DNA of 64,000 bases from Epiperipatus broadwayi. Lineage: Eukaryota > Onychophora > Udeonychophora > Euonychophora > Peripatidae. The DNA lies in contig JAQFVV010000037.1 in assembly GCA_028023455.1 (NCBI GenBank), positions 1,552,001 through 1,616,000 of the forward strand, read 5' to 3'. Below are positions 1 to 12,430 of this stretch, one piece after another; positions within the stretch are counted from its first letter, which is position 1; the number at the start of each line of letters is the position of its first letter. The position numbers were made by a program, and so were the translations under genes. A model generated the notes under the pieces. It had not been told where the DNA came from, searched no databases, and worked only from the letters and a program-made list of their open reading frames with translations.

Positions 1-700
1 CAAAATATGATCTTAATAGTCAGTGATAGAAGAAAAATCTGGTACAACTTGTAGGTTTATCTACTTGAGAATATAAACCAGTTTACATACCTTGGCAATT
101 TTATAAGTAGAAAAATGGACATGGATGTTAAACTACTTCAACTAGCTGAACTATATAAAGAACTATTACTTTGCCTAATTTATTGTATGGAAGTGAAACT
201 TGGACATCCTAACAATGTATTATAAAGACATTTGAAAAGTTTCATTTAACGATGCTCTACAAAATTTTAAAAATACAAATGGCAAGAATATAAACAATTC
301 ATATATTCTTTATATACTATATAATACACCATTGTAAAATCACACCTTCATTGTATTGGACATGTAAAATGAAGACTTCCTAAAATGTTTTATTGCAAAC
401 CAGCATGATTTTCATGGTAGAGGTAAATCCTGACTATGTTAAAGACATTCTAAATAAGTGCAGTTGTTTCCATTAGGAAGATCTGGCAGATAATAGAATC
501 CATTGAAAAGCTACAATACATAATGTTGAAATATTTCAGAAAGAAAAGTTTTCTGTTGAAGAAATTAAAAAATTACATCACAAAATATCAAATAAACAGA
601 AAAATGAACCTGCATGGTCCATAAATGTTTGTATTTGTGGTTCGCAGTTTGATTTGCATAGTCATTACAAACTCATTTCTAGAGCAGTTTTTTTCTTTAT
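1..700 (+). pseudogene. LINE ORF2 3' end, decayed (non-LTR retrotransposon)
   Basis: Several frames, broken by stops and indels, read as the C-terminal part of a LINE reverse transcriptase polyprotein. LLYGSETWT is encoded at about 180-206 and is a hallmark of the region after the RT domain in many animal LINEs. DILNKCSC lies near 444-467, in the place of the conserved 'KDTLKxxLKxCxI' stretch. CICGSQFDLHSH near 630-690 resembles the terminal CxxC...H zinc-finger-like motif of such proteins. The element is 5'-truncated by the window edge and is not coding now. The LINE clade cannot be fixed from this piece. Confidence 0.6.
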
Positions 701-2547
701 TTGGAGTTGTAATGACCATATTTGTTTACAAATGGTTGTTATATACATGTATTAATAAGAAAGTATTAGAATTTATTTGATCTATTTTCTTTCCTTTTTT
801 TTTTTGTATAAATAAATGCAATTCATTTGGAAATTGGATTTTAATTTTTTATACCAAAAGAAATTAATATGATTTTATTTTATGCTTTGAAAAATGTGAT
901 TTTAAAGAAAGAAAACTTTTCTTTTAAATGCTGTTAGTATTATTATGTAACTAATTATTTTTTTTATTTAGCACCATGTTTAATTTGTAATAGTCATAAG
1001 GAAATCATCCCTGACACATGCGCTGTATGAATTTATAAAGCTGAGAAATACTCTCACTCTCTAAACACAAGATAGAGTCTTTGAAAAGATAAAAATGAAT
1101 CCATCTTATCTTTTTTACCTAAATTTATATATATATGACTTGCTTTATTGATTATGATTATATATATATAGGCCAATCTAAAGCATTCAGAAATGAGTGT
1201 GTGAAGGTTTTAGAAATCAATCACTTTTAATTCCATTCACTAAATATTAATAAATGGCATTTGTGAAATTATTACAATTTACTGCATGTGTAAGTAAGTC
1301 ATCTTAAGACTAATTTTATGTTGGAACAACCAACACAGAATATTCTTAGACTTTATTTATTTTTACAACTTAGTTTTGTCTACTGAAAGTAATTTGAATT
1401 TGCTTTTTTTGGAATAAATGGAAATATTTGTAACTTTGGATATATTAAAAAAAATGTGAATTATAAAGATAATTATTTTTATCTTATATTCATAATCTAA
1501 TATGGTATATACATTTTGGTGGGGGGTGGGTCACTTATATTATAATTATTAGGAAAAGTTTTAGGCTATTTAAATATATCACTTTATAAGCAAAAGTGTT
1601 CTTATATCCAATTATCCATATGAATGCATAGAGATGTTTTTAATGTAACTTTGATTAAATTCAAATTTTTACTATGTAATGATTGTTTTTTTTTATAGGC
1701 TGCTATACATAGTATGGCATTATATTAGCTAACTCTAAGATGCACTTGGTTAGATATGTGAATAATTTGAAATATATATTTTTATTGTGTAGATGTAACT
1801 AACTAATGTAATTCTTTACACCCCATAATGTTATGATGCATATTTTCTCACAATAGTTTGTATAAATTAACATTTGCTTTTCTCAAATTAAAATAATCTG
1901 CTTAAAAGTGGATACATCAGATAGAATATATATGTGTGTGTGTCAAAGAATGTATTTTAACTATGCAGCCTCATTAAGTTTGTGCTATCACTCTACAAGT
2001 GAGTTGTTTTGGCAAGCAATAACAAACTATGACTTACGATGATCAAGTAAAATCCTTGGGTTGTAGTACTTACTCTCTTGCCTAGAAAACTCAACCTACC
2101 TGCTGGAAAACAACACACACACAGTCAGAGGCAATTCTAGTAATAATTTTGAAATATTATCCCATCACTAGGACATTTAATTAAATCTGGAATAGAGAAT
2201 TATCAAAATAATTGAAAACATCATTTGAATTAAAGACTAATTATTTGTTTTAACATTCAACCTATTTGCAAAAATTTACAATAATTTGAATCACTTATTT
2301 AAGATTAGTAGGCACAGTGATTCCTTAGCAAAAGTATTACATACTTACCTGGAATTATATCAATAATACTTCCTGCATGACAAGGTACCTTTACTTATCC
2401 TATCATTAGAATTTGAAAAAAAGTGAAGCTGCTATAGTTTATTCATATTTTATTCAAAGAAAAGCAACAATGTGTGAGATAAGGCTAAGATTTTTTTCTT
2501 TATGTGTAAATCAGTGTTTCTTAATGTATTGGGGGCTAAAGCTTCAC
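701..2547. other. AT-rich sequence without recognised gene
   Basis: I see only homopolymer runs, short TA/TG repeats (for example about 1926-1942) and a G-rich patch near 1517-1530. No coding frame, splice-flanked exon or repeat family was recognised. Confidence 0.4.
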
Positions 2548-2562
2548 AAGTTTTAATCATAT

Positions 2563-2842
2563 AATCACATGATCACTATTTCTTATGCCAGCACATAACT
2601 TATTAAAACAGGCAAAACTCTCCATACAGTAGAGTCACTCAGTTCAAGCCAGAGTAATCAATGGATGCTAAAAGGCTTCTAAGGCTTCTCACTGATGAAG
2701 GCCATAAGTCAGAAACTAGTCTGGGGACATTGGATTAGTTAGCACTAGATAAGGATTTTATGCACAAGCCTTCTGACATCCATTGATTACTCTGGTTGGC
2801 ACTGAGTGGCACTACTTTATGGAGAGTTTTGCCTGTTTTAAT
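2563..2842 (+). mobile_element. HHE1 copy A, inverted-arm element with hammerhead
   Basis: This copy is flanked by near-identical duplications at 2548-2562 and 2843-2856 (AAGTTTTA(A)TCATAT, one 1-nt indel). It starts with the family leader (ATCACATGATCACTATTTCT), runs into the reverse complement of the element's own 3' end (AAACAGGCAAAACTCTCC), then switches to a forward arm from about 2680. It ends at GGAGAGTTTTGCCTGTTTTA. The forward arm carries a hammerhead fold. The left arm is truncated before reaching the ribozyme, so only one ribozyme copy is present. Membership is directly visible from alignment to the other copies; the retroelement mechanism is inferred. Confidence 0.85.
2686..2727 (+). 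ncRNA. Type I hammerhead ribozyme motif (HHE1-A)
   Basis: Order on the plus strand: TTCTCA (stem I), CTGATGA at 2692-2698, a short stem-loop, GAAA at 2712-2715, palindromic ACTAGT, C at 2721, then TGGGGA (other strand of stem I). The predicted cut is 2721^2722. Stem II here is GGC/GTC, with one G-U pair. The outer stem I half is not conserved in this copy. Confidence 0.6.
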
Positions 2843-2856
2843 AAGTTTTATCATAT

Positions 2857-4012
2857 TATTTCCAATGCTACTTTGCCTTGTGTAATAAAATAATTTATTA
2901 AATATATTTATTAATTCTGTTGTAAAATAAATTATAGAAGTTTTTATGCAGTTATTAAAAACATAGACAATTAATATGTAACTATAAAAATATTAACAAT
3001 AGCTATTAATATAATTAAAATTATTGTATTAATTGAGCTTGGTGAAAAGTTATCAGCATATTAAACATCTACCTCAATATCCATTAGCAGAAGTTAAAAA
3101 TTCTTTGTTTTGATATAGAATGAAAAACAGAACTATGCTGGAAATAAAATTAATAACTTTTTAACAACTGTTCATAAAGCTAAATAACAGCTGTCCTTTT
3201 TTTTCCAATCAAAATCTTGATAAGAATTTTAAAATTTTGGCTTCATTTCAATATTTTTTTAGCTCAATAAATAACAAAAAAATCATTTAGTTTCTTAGCA
3301 TACACGACATGTGATAAACAAAACACCTCTTTACTCTAATGATATCTACATTAAGCTTGAATCACGTGATTACCAGATGATTGGTAGTGCTTTTAAACCT
3401 CCAGACCAGTTTCTAACTATTGTTGTTACCAATGAGTTATTGTAATTATGCATCTACTAACAACCTTTAACTTCATTTTACTATTTAAGCTAAAAGCCTG
3501 AAAGTCAAAACATCTCAAAGTTTGGACCTAAGCTGACTTATATGAACACTTATATAGATTTAACCCCAGCTCAATAATTATATAATTTAATACTCTCTTT
3601 ATTAAAAAAGAGAAAAGCCAGATACTAGTCTTGAATTGGAATTTAAGTGCACTTCTATTTGGTAATCACTATGGTACTAGAGTAGCTCATTTTGTAATTC
3701 AATAATGTTCATCAAAAAAATTGACTTATTAACCAATTCATAACTTCAATTGAGAAGAGATTTTGGAATGTCTCCAATTCATCTTTATGCAGCACTTTTA
3801 AGTGACTGTGATCAGTGTGCTATAAATCAATAATTTTATCAACTTTCAATCTCACAAGCAGTTTTTGGAAGATAATATAAATAGAATGTTCTATTTCTGC
3901 TTAAATGATGTTAATTTGGAAATAAACATAGTGAATACAGTGTTGCTTTGAAAAAAGTCATATTTATTTATTGCAATTATATTAATCACTGAAAATCTGC
4001 ATTAAATACAAT
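2857..4012. other. AT-rich sequence without recognised gene
   Basis: I found no coding frame, RNA gene or repeat here beyond short A/T tracts. Confidence 0.4.
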
Positions 4013-4026
4013 ATAAAACTATTTGA

Positions 4027-4427
4027 CCACTAAACATCACATGATCACAATTTCTTTTGCTTGCTCATAATTGTTATTAAAACAGGCAAAACTCTCCATA
4101 CAGTAGTGCCACTCAATGCAAGCCAGAGTAATCAATGGATATCAGGAGGCTTGTGCATAATCCAATATCACCAGACTAGTTTCTAGCTTGTGGCTTTTGT
4201 CAGTGAGTTAAATAGAGATAAAAGATGGCTGCTGGATGATTGCATTAGATCCTAAGATCTAGGCGCAGTGCTCTCAGATCTAAGGCTCCTCACTGATGAA
4301 AGCCACAAGATAGAAACTAATCTGAAGATATTGGATGAGTAGACACTAGATAGGGATTTTATGCACAAGCCTTCTGGAATCCATTGATTACTCTGGCGCT
4401 ACTGTATAAAGAGTTTTGCCTGTTTTA
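4027..4427 (+). mobile_element. HHE1 copy B with 14-bp duplication
   Basis: Perfect 14-bp direct repeats ATAAAACTATTTGA lie at 4013-4026 and 4428-4441. The copy contains the leader, a reverse arm up to about 4206 and a long forward arm from about 4208 that includes the upstream segment GATGGCTGCTGGATG and both ribozyme stems. The forward ribozyme has an intact CTGATGA (4293-4299) but damaged stem II and stem III (ACTAAT instead of ACTAGT). The reverse-arm ribozyme has CTGACAA, a change at an invariant core position. Both look inactive. Confidence 0.85.
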
Positions 4428-5269
4428 ATAAAACTATTTGAGTAGAAAAATATTATTAAAACAAATATTGACTGTAATTGCATTAAAAGATAATTCTTAG
4501 TTTTAAATGTATTCAATCTATTTACAATAATTTCTAATAATTTTAATCATTTTTATTTAAGATTAGTAGGCAATGTGACATTAAGCAAAGGTATTGCATT
4601 TTTCTGTTTGTATACATGCATAAATAGCAATTCATAGAGCAATAATAACTTTTAAAATTAAAGGATCACAATAAAATTATTCACTAGATTAATGATATAA
4701 TGAATAACAATATTTGACAACTTTCTAAAATAAATTATTAAATTCTCATAGCAAACACATTTGCCCATGAATTTCCCCATTTGATTGGTTTAGAAATACA
4801 ATTCTTGAATCAGTTTTTTTATCTTTTATGAAACATATAAGCACAAAAAGCAAATATTCATTGTCTGGCAATATTTCTATGTCCAGTGATATTGTAAATT
4901 CTATAGTTTAGATCAGGATTCATAGTGTACTTTTTATGATCAATTATTTTACAAACTTCACCATTGCTAAATGGAATTGATATTAATATAAAACAATCAT
5001 GATAACTTTAGAAAGGGTGACAAAAGGCATTCTTGATCTACAGGGTATATATTTTTATAGCTTTTATATTCAACAATGAAAAAATATTAAATGAAGTATG
5101 CAAAAATTGTTTTGTTATGCTATGCAGGGATATATATTTAACAAAGATCACTATTTAAATTTTGCCATCAAGATTTTGAAAAAAGGAGAAACTAGCCTGG
5201 ATAAATCTTTATTAGTGTTTGAACAATGTGGAAAATTTCAAAGCTCCATTTGAGAATACATCAATTGCT

Positions 5270-7720
5270 TAATGTTGGTACTAATCATCACATCACCATC
5301 ATCAGAAATTATCAGTCTACTTCAGGATGGTCTTTTTGAGTTTAATCTGGTTTCTTCAATACTTAATCTCTCTTCTCATCTCATTCTAGCAAACTTTCTT
5401 AATTTCATCCATTCATTTTATATGTGATCTCTTTCTAAGTCTTTTAAATTTTTTTGGGATCCACTTTAGAATTTTAGCTACCCATCTATGATCATTTCTT
5501 CCAGCAATATATTCATCTCCACTTTAGTCTTTTCATTCTTTCAATGATAACTTTTTAATTGTTCAGTCAGATATATCGCTTTCAATCCCTCCTCATTCTT
5601 CACATTTAGTTCTAAAGTCTGAAGTCTCTTTATAGTTCTTCTGTCAAATATTCAAGTTTCATATTTGCACAATGCATATAAGAAGTGGTAAAACATTTAA
5701 TATTAAAATTATTTCTATTAAAAACACTTATTTCATGTTTAATACTATAGTTAATTTTATTCATTATATTTCCATCTGTATTAATAATCTGATCAAAGTT
5801 ATTTATAGTTGTTAATTTCTGATTCATGTATATGAATGTTAAACCACTAAACATCACATGATCACTATTTCCTATGCTTGCTCATAACTGTTATTGAAAC
5901 AGGCAAAACTCTCCATACAGCAGCGCCACTCAGTGCAAGCCAGAGCAATCAATGTTTGCCAAAAGTTTTGTGCATAAAATCCCTATCTAGTGCCTACTCA
6001 TCCAATATCCCCAAACTAGTTTCTAGTTTATGGCCTTCGTCTCTGAGTGGCGCTGCTATATGGAAAGTTTTGCCTGTATATGAATGTTATTTTCTTTTTC
6101 TGTAAAAAAAAATATGTAGAATATTACTTTTATCTTTTAAAAATCTATCTATATTCATATCTTTTTATTTTCATCTAATAATTTTTATAGTGTTTTCTGA
6201 AAATCTGAAGCATTATTTGCAGGAAAAAACACAATCAGCAAAATGTTGATGACTTGAATAATGCCTAAGTAATTAGCAAAACCATTGTAAAAAGATTTGA
6301 AAATCGGTGTTAATCTTCTTAATGATAACCATCTAATCTAATCATTGATAAAAATTATTCAGAATAAGACAATATATTGTGTCTATATCTTGATGATCCA
6401 ATGTTTTAATTGCCACAGAAGTGTTTATAGAATCAAATGTCTTTCTGTGATCTACAAATCCAAAATGTAATAGCAAATCATATTCATTGGTCTTTTCTAT
6501 AACTTCGTGCAATGCTTGGATGTGATCTATTGTGCTAAAACTATTTTTAAAACTAGCTAGTTCTTTTAATTGGCCTGATTTTAAAATTCACGAATACGAG
6601 TTGTAATTATCCTCAGAAAACATCTCATACAAAACTGATAAAACACTAATAGGTCTGTAATTTCTAATATCTTCTTTCTCACTTTTCTTAAATCAATATT
6701 GTTGTTGCATTTCTCCAATTAACTGGTATCTCTTTATCATTTAGTCATTTCATATATAGTTTTAACAACAATTTTTCTATTTATTTTTCTGCTTCTTTTA
6801 ATGTATTAATAATAGTCATCATTATTTGGATTTTTTTCCTTTTCATAGATTTAACTGAATGAGTATTCATTTAAAATATCTGATGATTCAGAAGGTGTAG
6901 TAATTGTAAGGGATTCTTTATTTTCTTAATCTTTATTAAACAATTTGATTATTTTTATTACTATATAATTCTAGAAATTTTGTACATATTTCATGATATT
7001 ATCCATCTTTTTAGTAATAATTTACCTTTTATTTTTATTGTTGAATAAAAAATAATCAATTTTCCACTCAGGATTTCCTAAGAAGTTTGAGAACTGAAAG
7101 TGTTATAAAGGTGAATCATGATCCATAGATCTTAGGCTCATAATAACAGTAAAAAACTTTCCATACAGTAATGCCATATGATGTTTTGATAGTTTTAGAC
7201 CTTAGGTTTCAGGGTTATCAATGTGCCAAGATGTTATTTTATACTTTTGATAGTTTTATTCTCTTCTAAAGTTTTTTCGACAATTCATTTTCTTTTGACA
7301 ATGTTAGCTCCTTTATACCATTTCATAGAATTCCAGATATTCACTTTTTTTTTAATGATCATTTTTAAATATTTTTACATTTCTTCTTTTTTTCATACAT
7401 TGTCTAGCAATGGTTAAAATTTACTGTTAAGTTGTTTGCATCAGCTAAGCTGTTTTTAAAAGTAGAGTACCAATTATCTTTTTATTGATTTCAGTTGGGT
7501 TTAAACCATCTTCAAAGTCTGTCACTATTTTAAAGTTATTAGAAAATTATAATTTATATTCATTAGAATGTTTTTGAAGATTAGGAATATCAACTATTAG
7601 TTTTGTTTCTCTAGTTTTGCATCACATTAATTGATGATCACTTCCTGTATTAAATCTATTAAGAAAGTAATATGTACATATTTTCTATCATTCAAAATAT
7701 AACCCAATTTTGTTAAAAAG
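5270..7720 (-). pseudogene. RTE-type LINE relic (endonuclease tail, RT, C-terminus)
   Basis: On the minus strand, fragments in shifting frames read in the order expected for an RTE-like non-LTR element. NRFNTGSDHQLM near 7600-7660 matches the end of the endonuclease (SDH). NYRPISVLSVLYEMFSEDN near 6600-6665 and HIQALHEVIEKTNEYDL near 6470-6530 are reverse transcriptase. FVDHRKTFDSI near 6410-6450 matches the FVDxxKAFDS motif. KFKRLRKRSHIK and MDEIKKV near 5390-5440 match the C-terminal RPRxRW-DEIKKV region. Stops and frameshifts are frequent, so it is long dead. It is interrupted by HHE1 copy C, which must be younger. Confidence 0.7.
5842..6074 (+). mobile_element. HHE1 copy C inserted in the RTE relic
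   Basis: Perfect 15-bp direct repeats TGTATATGAATGTTA lie at 5827-5841 and 6075-6089. The copy has the leader, then a reverse arm through ribozyme-related sequence (CCAATATCCCCAAACTAG), ending near 6041, then only the last part of the forward arm (GAGTGGCGCTGCTATATGGA to TTTTGCCTG). The ribozyme core is cut at the arm junction and is not functional. The insertion splits the RTE LINE relic, giving a relative age. Confidence 0.85.
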
Positions 7721-8731
7721 TGTTCAAAGTAGAGTGGATAAATTGCATATTTCTAAAAAATAAAAAGAAAGTGTTTTTTTTCTTCTTTTTTTTTGTTGTT
7801 GTTTCATCTTCATTATTTGACTTTTTTAAAATATATATATATTCTATTGAAATTGACTTGTAAAGTTTACTTTTAACTTGAATGTAACTTGAATTGCAGA
7901 TTTAACATTTTTTTTTATATTTTGCTATTATAATCCTATAAAAGTTATTTCATTAAAAAATAAATTTTTCTTGATTAAAAATTATACTATTGAGAAAACT
8001 TTATTTAGCCTACAATAATGAAATCTCCATTTTGAATGGCTCACATTATTCAAAACTTCTCTTAAAAGAAATTTGAAGAAAATTTCAGTATCTGATATTA
8101 ATAAAACATCTAATACTTCCTGATTTGTGTCCAAAAAGATAACAATAATTTGAATGATTAATAACATTAATGAGGAAAACTATACAGAGGTATTTCTTTA
8201 ATCTCTTCTACTGTTTGAGCTATAGAATATTATATTGTATTAAACATTTATTGTAAATATAATATCAACTAAAGTACACTAAACTAGATAACAATGAAAC
8301 CTATCAATTATTGTCTATATTAAAGTATCCTGTAATTAAATTTATTATAATAATATCAATTATAATATGTTAAATTAAAAAATAATGAAAACTAGGATAT
8401 TTATAGTTCAATTTCTATAATAATAACAATTCATCTCAAGCATAAATTTAAATGTAAATCCCCTATGATTAATGCTAATGAAGAAATTATGAAGAGAGTT
8501 TTTATAAATTGTGTTATTCACCAAGGAAGAAAAAAAAATTCAAAATCATTACTACCATGACATGTCTATATAACAAAATAACTTAGAGATAATGAAACAT
8601 TAAATCTTAACAAAAATAGATTTCTTTAGTAAATAATTCTGATTTTCAAAACAAGATACTTATATTTGAAAGCAATCGCAATCTTTTAATTATTCAAATT
8701 CAGGGAAAGATATACCTCCAGTATATGTATT
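7721..8731. other. AT-rich sequence without recognised gene
   Basis: This may include further decayed 5' parts of the RTE element, since its frame direction continues, but no motif is convincing. The 61-codon minus-strand frame at 7982-8167 has no recognisable domain. Confidence 0.3.
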
Positions 8732-8744
8732 AACCTTAATGATT

Positions 8745-8888
8745 AAACATCACATGATCACCATCTCTTATGATATTGGATGAGTAGGCACTAGATAGGG
8801 ATTTTATGCACAAGCCTTTTGGCATCCATTGATTACTCTGGTTAGCACAAGATGGCACTACTGTATGGAGAGTTTTGCCTTGTTTAAT
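8745..8888 (+). mobile_element. HHE1 copy D, internally deleted
   Basis: Degenerate 13-bp flanks AACCTTAATGATT (8732-8744) and AATCTTAACAATT (8889-8901) match at 10 of 13 positions. The leader (AAACATCACATGATCACCAT) joins directly to ATATTGGATGAGTAGGCACT, which is the region just 3' of the ribozyme cut, and continues to the normal 3' end. No ribozyme core remains. Confidence 0.75.
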
Positions 8889-8901
8889 AATCTTAACAAT
8901 T

Positions 8902-10850
8902 ATTGAATGGAATCTTCATATACCTCCATTTTCTCCAAAATACAATTCAGATGTTGCATTTGAAGAATATATTCTCTTCTAACAGTATTTTGATTCTCTA
9001 GGGGTGTTAGATATATCAGTTAAACTATAATGTAACATAAGAGTTTGTCTTTTGGTAATAGTTAGATAATTCATGGCAGGCATCTGAAAATTTACAGAAG
9101 CCTACTACAAGGTAGAATATTTGTTCTCTATGAAAAACTATACAATTGTTACATGCCCAAAAGTCAAAACTCTGTAATCATCAGAAAATATTCATAGTCC
9201 AATGAAGTTTGATAATTTTTTTTTTCAGCACCTTTAGAGGCATTGAAGATAGATTTATTTTTAAAAAAATGTGATCTAAAATAATTCCATATTATCTTAA
9301 TTAAAGATATGATTTCAATCCAAGCTAGATAAGATTAAAACTGTAGATAATATTTAATACATAATCAGTTTAAATAAGTTTTTTGGGCATCTTATATGTG
9401 AGGGTTGGTCAATTCAGGATAAGTCTTACACAATTAGCACAGTTTTTATAGTATAACACTTTGGAAAGTAAGATGTTGTATAGTTTCCATTTCTAGTGCT
9501 TAAAGTTATTAATTTTCACATAATAAAGTCATTCAATTACTTTTTTACTGTTTCAGGATATTACCAATGATATTAGTGAAGATATACCATGACTCAATAC
9601 TTCAGAGGAAAAGTAATGATGCTTATAATCTATGCCCTAGTAGTGATTTATGTTTTGGCAAGAATTTATAGAAGCTAATAATGTAATCATAATAGTCAAT
9701 AATCTGGATGAATTCATTGTTCTTATTGAGTGATTAATCATAATTATAAAAAATATAACATTAAAATCTTAACAAGAGGTTAGAATGAAATGCAAAAAAT
9801 AAAGCCCCAATTTTTTTACAATGAATATAGGAAATTAATATAGTAAACTTAATATAGTAAAAAAAAAAAGAAAAGTGATAAGAATAAAATGTCTGCACTT
9901 ATTACTGAATTTAGATTATAGTAAATAAAATCAAAAAAATAATATATTTTGCAACAAAAATAAGTTATTTACCGAAACAATATCAATTATTTAAAAAAAA
10001 AAAAAATACAGCAATGTCAAAATAAATGTAGAAATAAAAACCCGTAAAAAAGTTAACATTTATTCAATTTACATTGTCCACATCTATTCTTAAATTTACT
10101 GTTACAAGAGTATGAATCTGTAATATCCACTATATTTTGTTCCACCTCCCCCCTCCTGCACACATCATAATCATTAGCTCACATTTTGTTGATAAGCTTG
10201 GATTGCACTAGAATATGTATGTATTGCTCATTAACCTGACATGTACAATACTTTTCAACATGCATATATATATATTGAAGCAGTAAATCTTAGCTTAAGA
10301 TTGTGCTTCATGTTTCTACCTACTAACCTGTGTTTAAATCCCTATTTCCCATCCCGCTCCTTTTGTCGTATATATATATTTCATGTGTATATTTGAGATG
10401 CGCGCCTAAATTATAAAATTTAATGTTTCAATAACATGTTTTAAAATTATTATTAATTCTTTTTATTAATTATTAGTTCTTTTTTATTAAAGTATTATAG
10501 ATGCGGCTCAAATATATACATAGGAGCAAAACTTACTAACAAAATATTGATGTTTTTAAATATTTATTATATGTCATTTTTAGCTTTTTCTTTTTAAATT
10601 GCTTGTTTTTCTATTAAACTGTATATTTTTTATAAAATCCAAAATGGAAGATGTGACTGTTGTTAATTGTCCAAAAATAATTAAAGGGAGGTATTTTTTA
10701 ATTAAAGTTTTACTTAAAATAAATGGGATTAAATAGATTAAAGATTTTCTTTTGTATAAAACATGTTGTCAAATCTATTTCTAATCTGGAAATAGATTTG
10801 AATTTATTTTTGGATGTTATCTTACTGTTTCATCTTCAAAAACAACTGAT
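8902..10850. other. AT-rich sequence without recognised gene
   Basis: I see A/T homopolymers (for example near 9991-10006), TA microsatellites near 10264-10276 and 10370-10380, and no coding or RNA gene that I can support. Confidence 0.4.
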
Positions 10851-10860
10851 AAAAAAAAAG

Positions 10861-10867
10861 TATAAAA
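10861..10867 (+). promoter_or_regulatory. Possible TATA box upstream of candidate exon
   Basis: TATAAAA lies about 170 bases before the ATG at 11035. In such AT-rich DNA this match is expected often by chance. It is listed only because the segment between it and the ATG is unusually GC-rich for the window. Confidence 0.15.
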
Positions 10868-11034
10868 TGACTGAATTTTGAATCAGATTGGATTAGCTAC
10901 TCTAGAGAAAATGATTGTTAACATCGCGGTGAAACTAAAAATGATGTAGCAGTAAATCCACCCTCTTTCTGACCCTGGTGGGTCATTCTTCCCGCTAATG
11001 TACCATCTAACTGCTGCCCTGAAAGAAAGTAAAG

Positions 11035-11155
11035 ATGACGGAGAACTTTAAAAAAGCTAATAGAAACTTGCTGTCACTAAGAAGACATCATTTGGATCCT
11101 CAATTTGCCATGCATGAGCCGTACTTTGAAAATAGACTTATTAAATTTGCGCAAG
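11035..11155 (+). CDS. Candidate first coding exon of a host gene
   Basis: An ATG at 11035 with A at -3 opens a 40-codon frame starting MTENFKKANRNLLSLRR and reaching LIKFAQ. It ends in a good splice donor, CAAG|GTAACT, with GT at 11156-11157. An in-frame TGA at 11020-11022 supports this methionine as the start. The surrounding 10900-11160 segment is GC-richer than its neighbours and matches none of the repeats. The peptide is soluble and basic with no signal peptide. I do not recognise the family, and no further exon could be joined, so the gene would continue across a long intron. The alternative is a chance frame in a conserved non-coding island. Confidence 0.4.
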
Positions 11156-11838
11156 GTAACTTTTATGCTACTATTTGAAAATGAATCTAGCCTCACTAAT
11201 CTCAAATCCTACTAATCAAGATTTCTCATGTATTATTTAACTTTGCTTTTTATATAAATCTGTGAAAATAAATTTGCTCTCAAACGATTTCTTTATATCT
11301 AATCCTATCTCATATGCTCTTAACTTTCTTTAACTTTAGTGCAGTCAATTATTTGTAGTTATTTATTACTTGATTATATATATATGCTTTTTTTTTTTTT
11401 TATTAATTTGCTAATCTCAAACAAACTGGCGATTTTTAATTTATAAAAATCCTTTCTGTCCTTTTTTAAGTAAACCTTCATGAAGCAAGTTATTAACGTC
11501 CATTTAAAACAATGCATTATTAATTAATATACTCGCCAGATTGTTTTTCGAGTCAACATTTTATTTATGATAAAAATGTATTTGTTTAACTCTGGGTTTT
11601 TTACCTGGAAAGTCCAGAACTCAAGCTAATTAACGCTCTGAAACACTTATTTTATAATTATTTTATTAAATTCTGAAAGGGTGGCTTATAATTTGTTTTC
11701 TATATAACTGCTAGTCTTATTTCATTTGTCATACTCTTAAAATTTCAAATCTTGTATTTAAATATTTCAGTTATTGTAAAATCAATGAAGATGGGATTGT
11801 TTTATTTTAAATAGCAGAAAAGGGATGGGGAAAATCAT

Positions 11839-11955
11839 AATGTTTCTTTTACTAAATCAAATCTTAACGTATATTTTATTAATTTGAAATCTAAATCTTA
11901 ATGTTTCTTTTGTTAAATAAAATCTTCAAGTATATTTTATTAAATGAAATATTCT
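11839..11955. repeat. Tandem duplication, period 61 bp
   Basis: AATGTTTCTTTT...GTATATTTTATTAA occurs twice, starting at 11839 and 11900, with a few mismatches. It is a local duplication of non-coding DNA. Confidence 0.6.
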
Positions 11956-12059
11956 CTCTATATATATATATATTATAATTGCATGGCATATTATAGTATT
12001 CAAACAAGGGTCATTTATTATAAAGCAGTAAAATTTATTCAATGTTGTTAGAGACATGT

Positions 12060-12430
12060 ATCATTACTGCGTTTCTGACATTTGGCCGATCTTTGTGATT
12101 ATATATATGTGCTTCTAATCTGGGGATTGTGACAAGTTTGAACCCATAGATTTCTTTTCGTACCTCGTTCCATAGATAGTTGAGCTATCTGGAACCACAG
12201 TTATTCCATATCAAATGCCTCTGATGGTGATCCCGTAAGTTTGGCAGACACTATGCATATTCACTTCATAGATAAAAGGCCTCTCGTGTCGGTTATACCA
12301 GCAAAAGTCTGGGCCATGCCATGCCTATCCACTTTTCTCTAAGCACCATCCAAGAAGGGGGTGTGAGATTTCGTTTTTCATCCAGAAGCACGACCTTTTC
12401 CTTTTAGTTATTTTAGGCTATTATGTCAGC
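12060..12430. repeat. GC-richer segment, possible SINE or other dispersed repeat
   Basis: Base composition is clearly less AT-rich than the surroundings. The piece GTTTGAACCC near 12150 resembles a pol III B box in plus orientation, and the minus strand has GGGTTCAAACTTG. No A box, tail or duplication is clear. Open frames are short. Its nature is unresolved. Confidence 0.25.

Noticed and set aside
7080-7200. Another HHE1 relic (AAACTTTCCATACAGTAATG, CATATGATGTTT)
   Set aside because: Only about 20 bases resemble the family ends, with no leader order or duplication.
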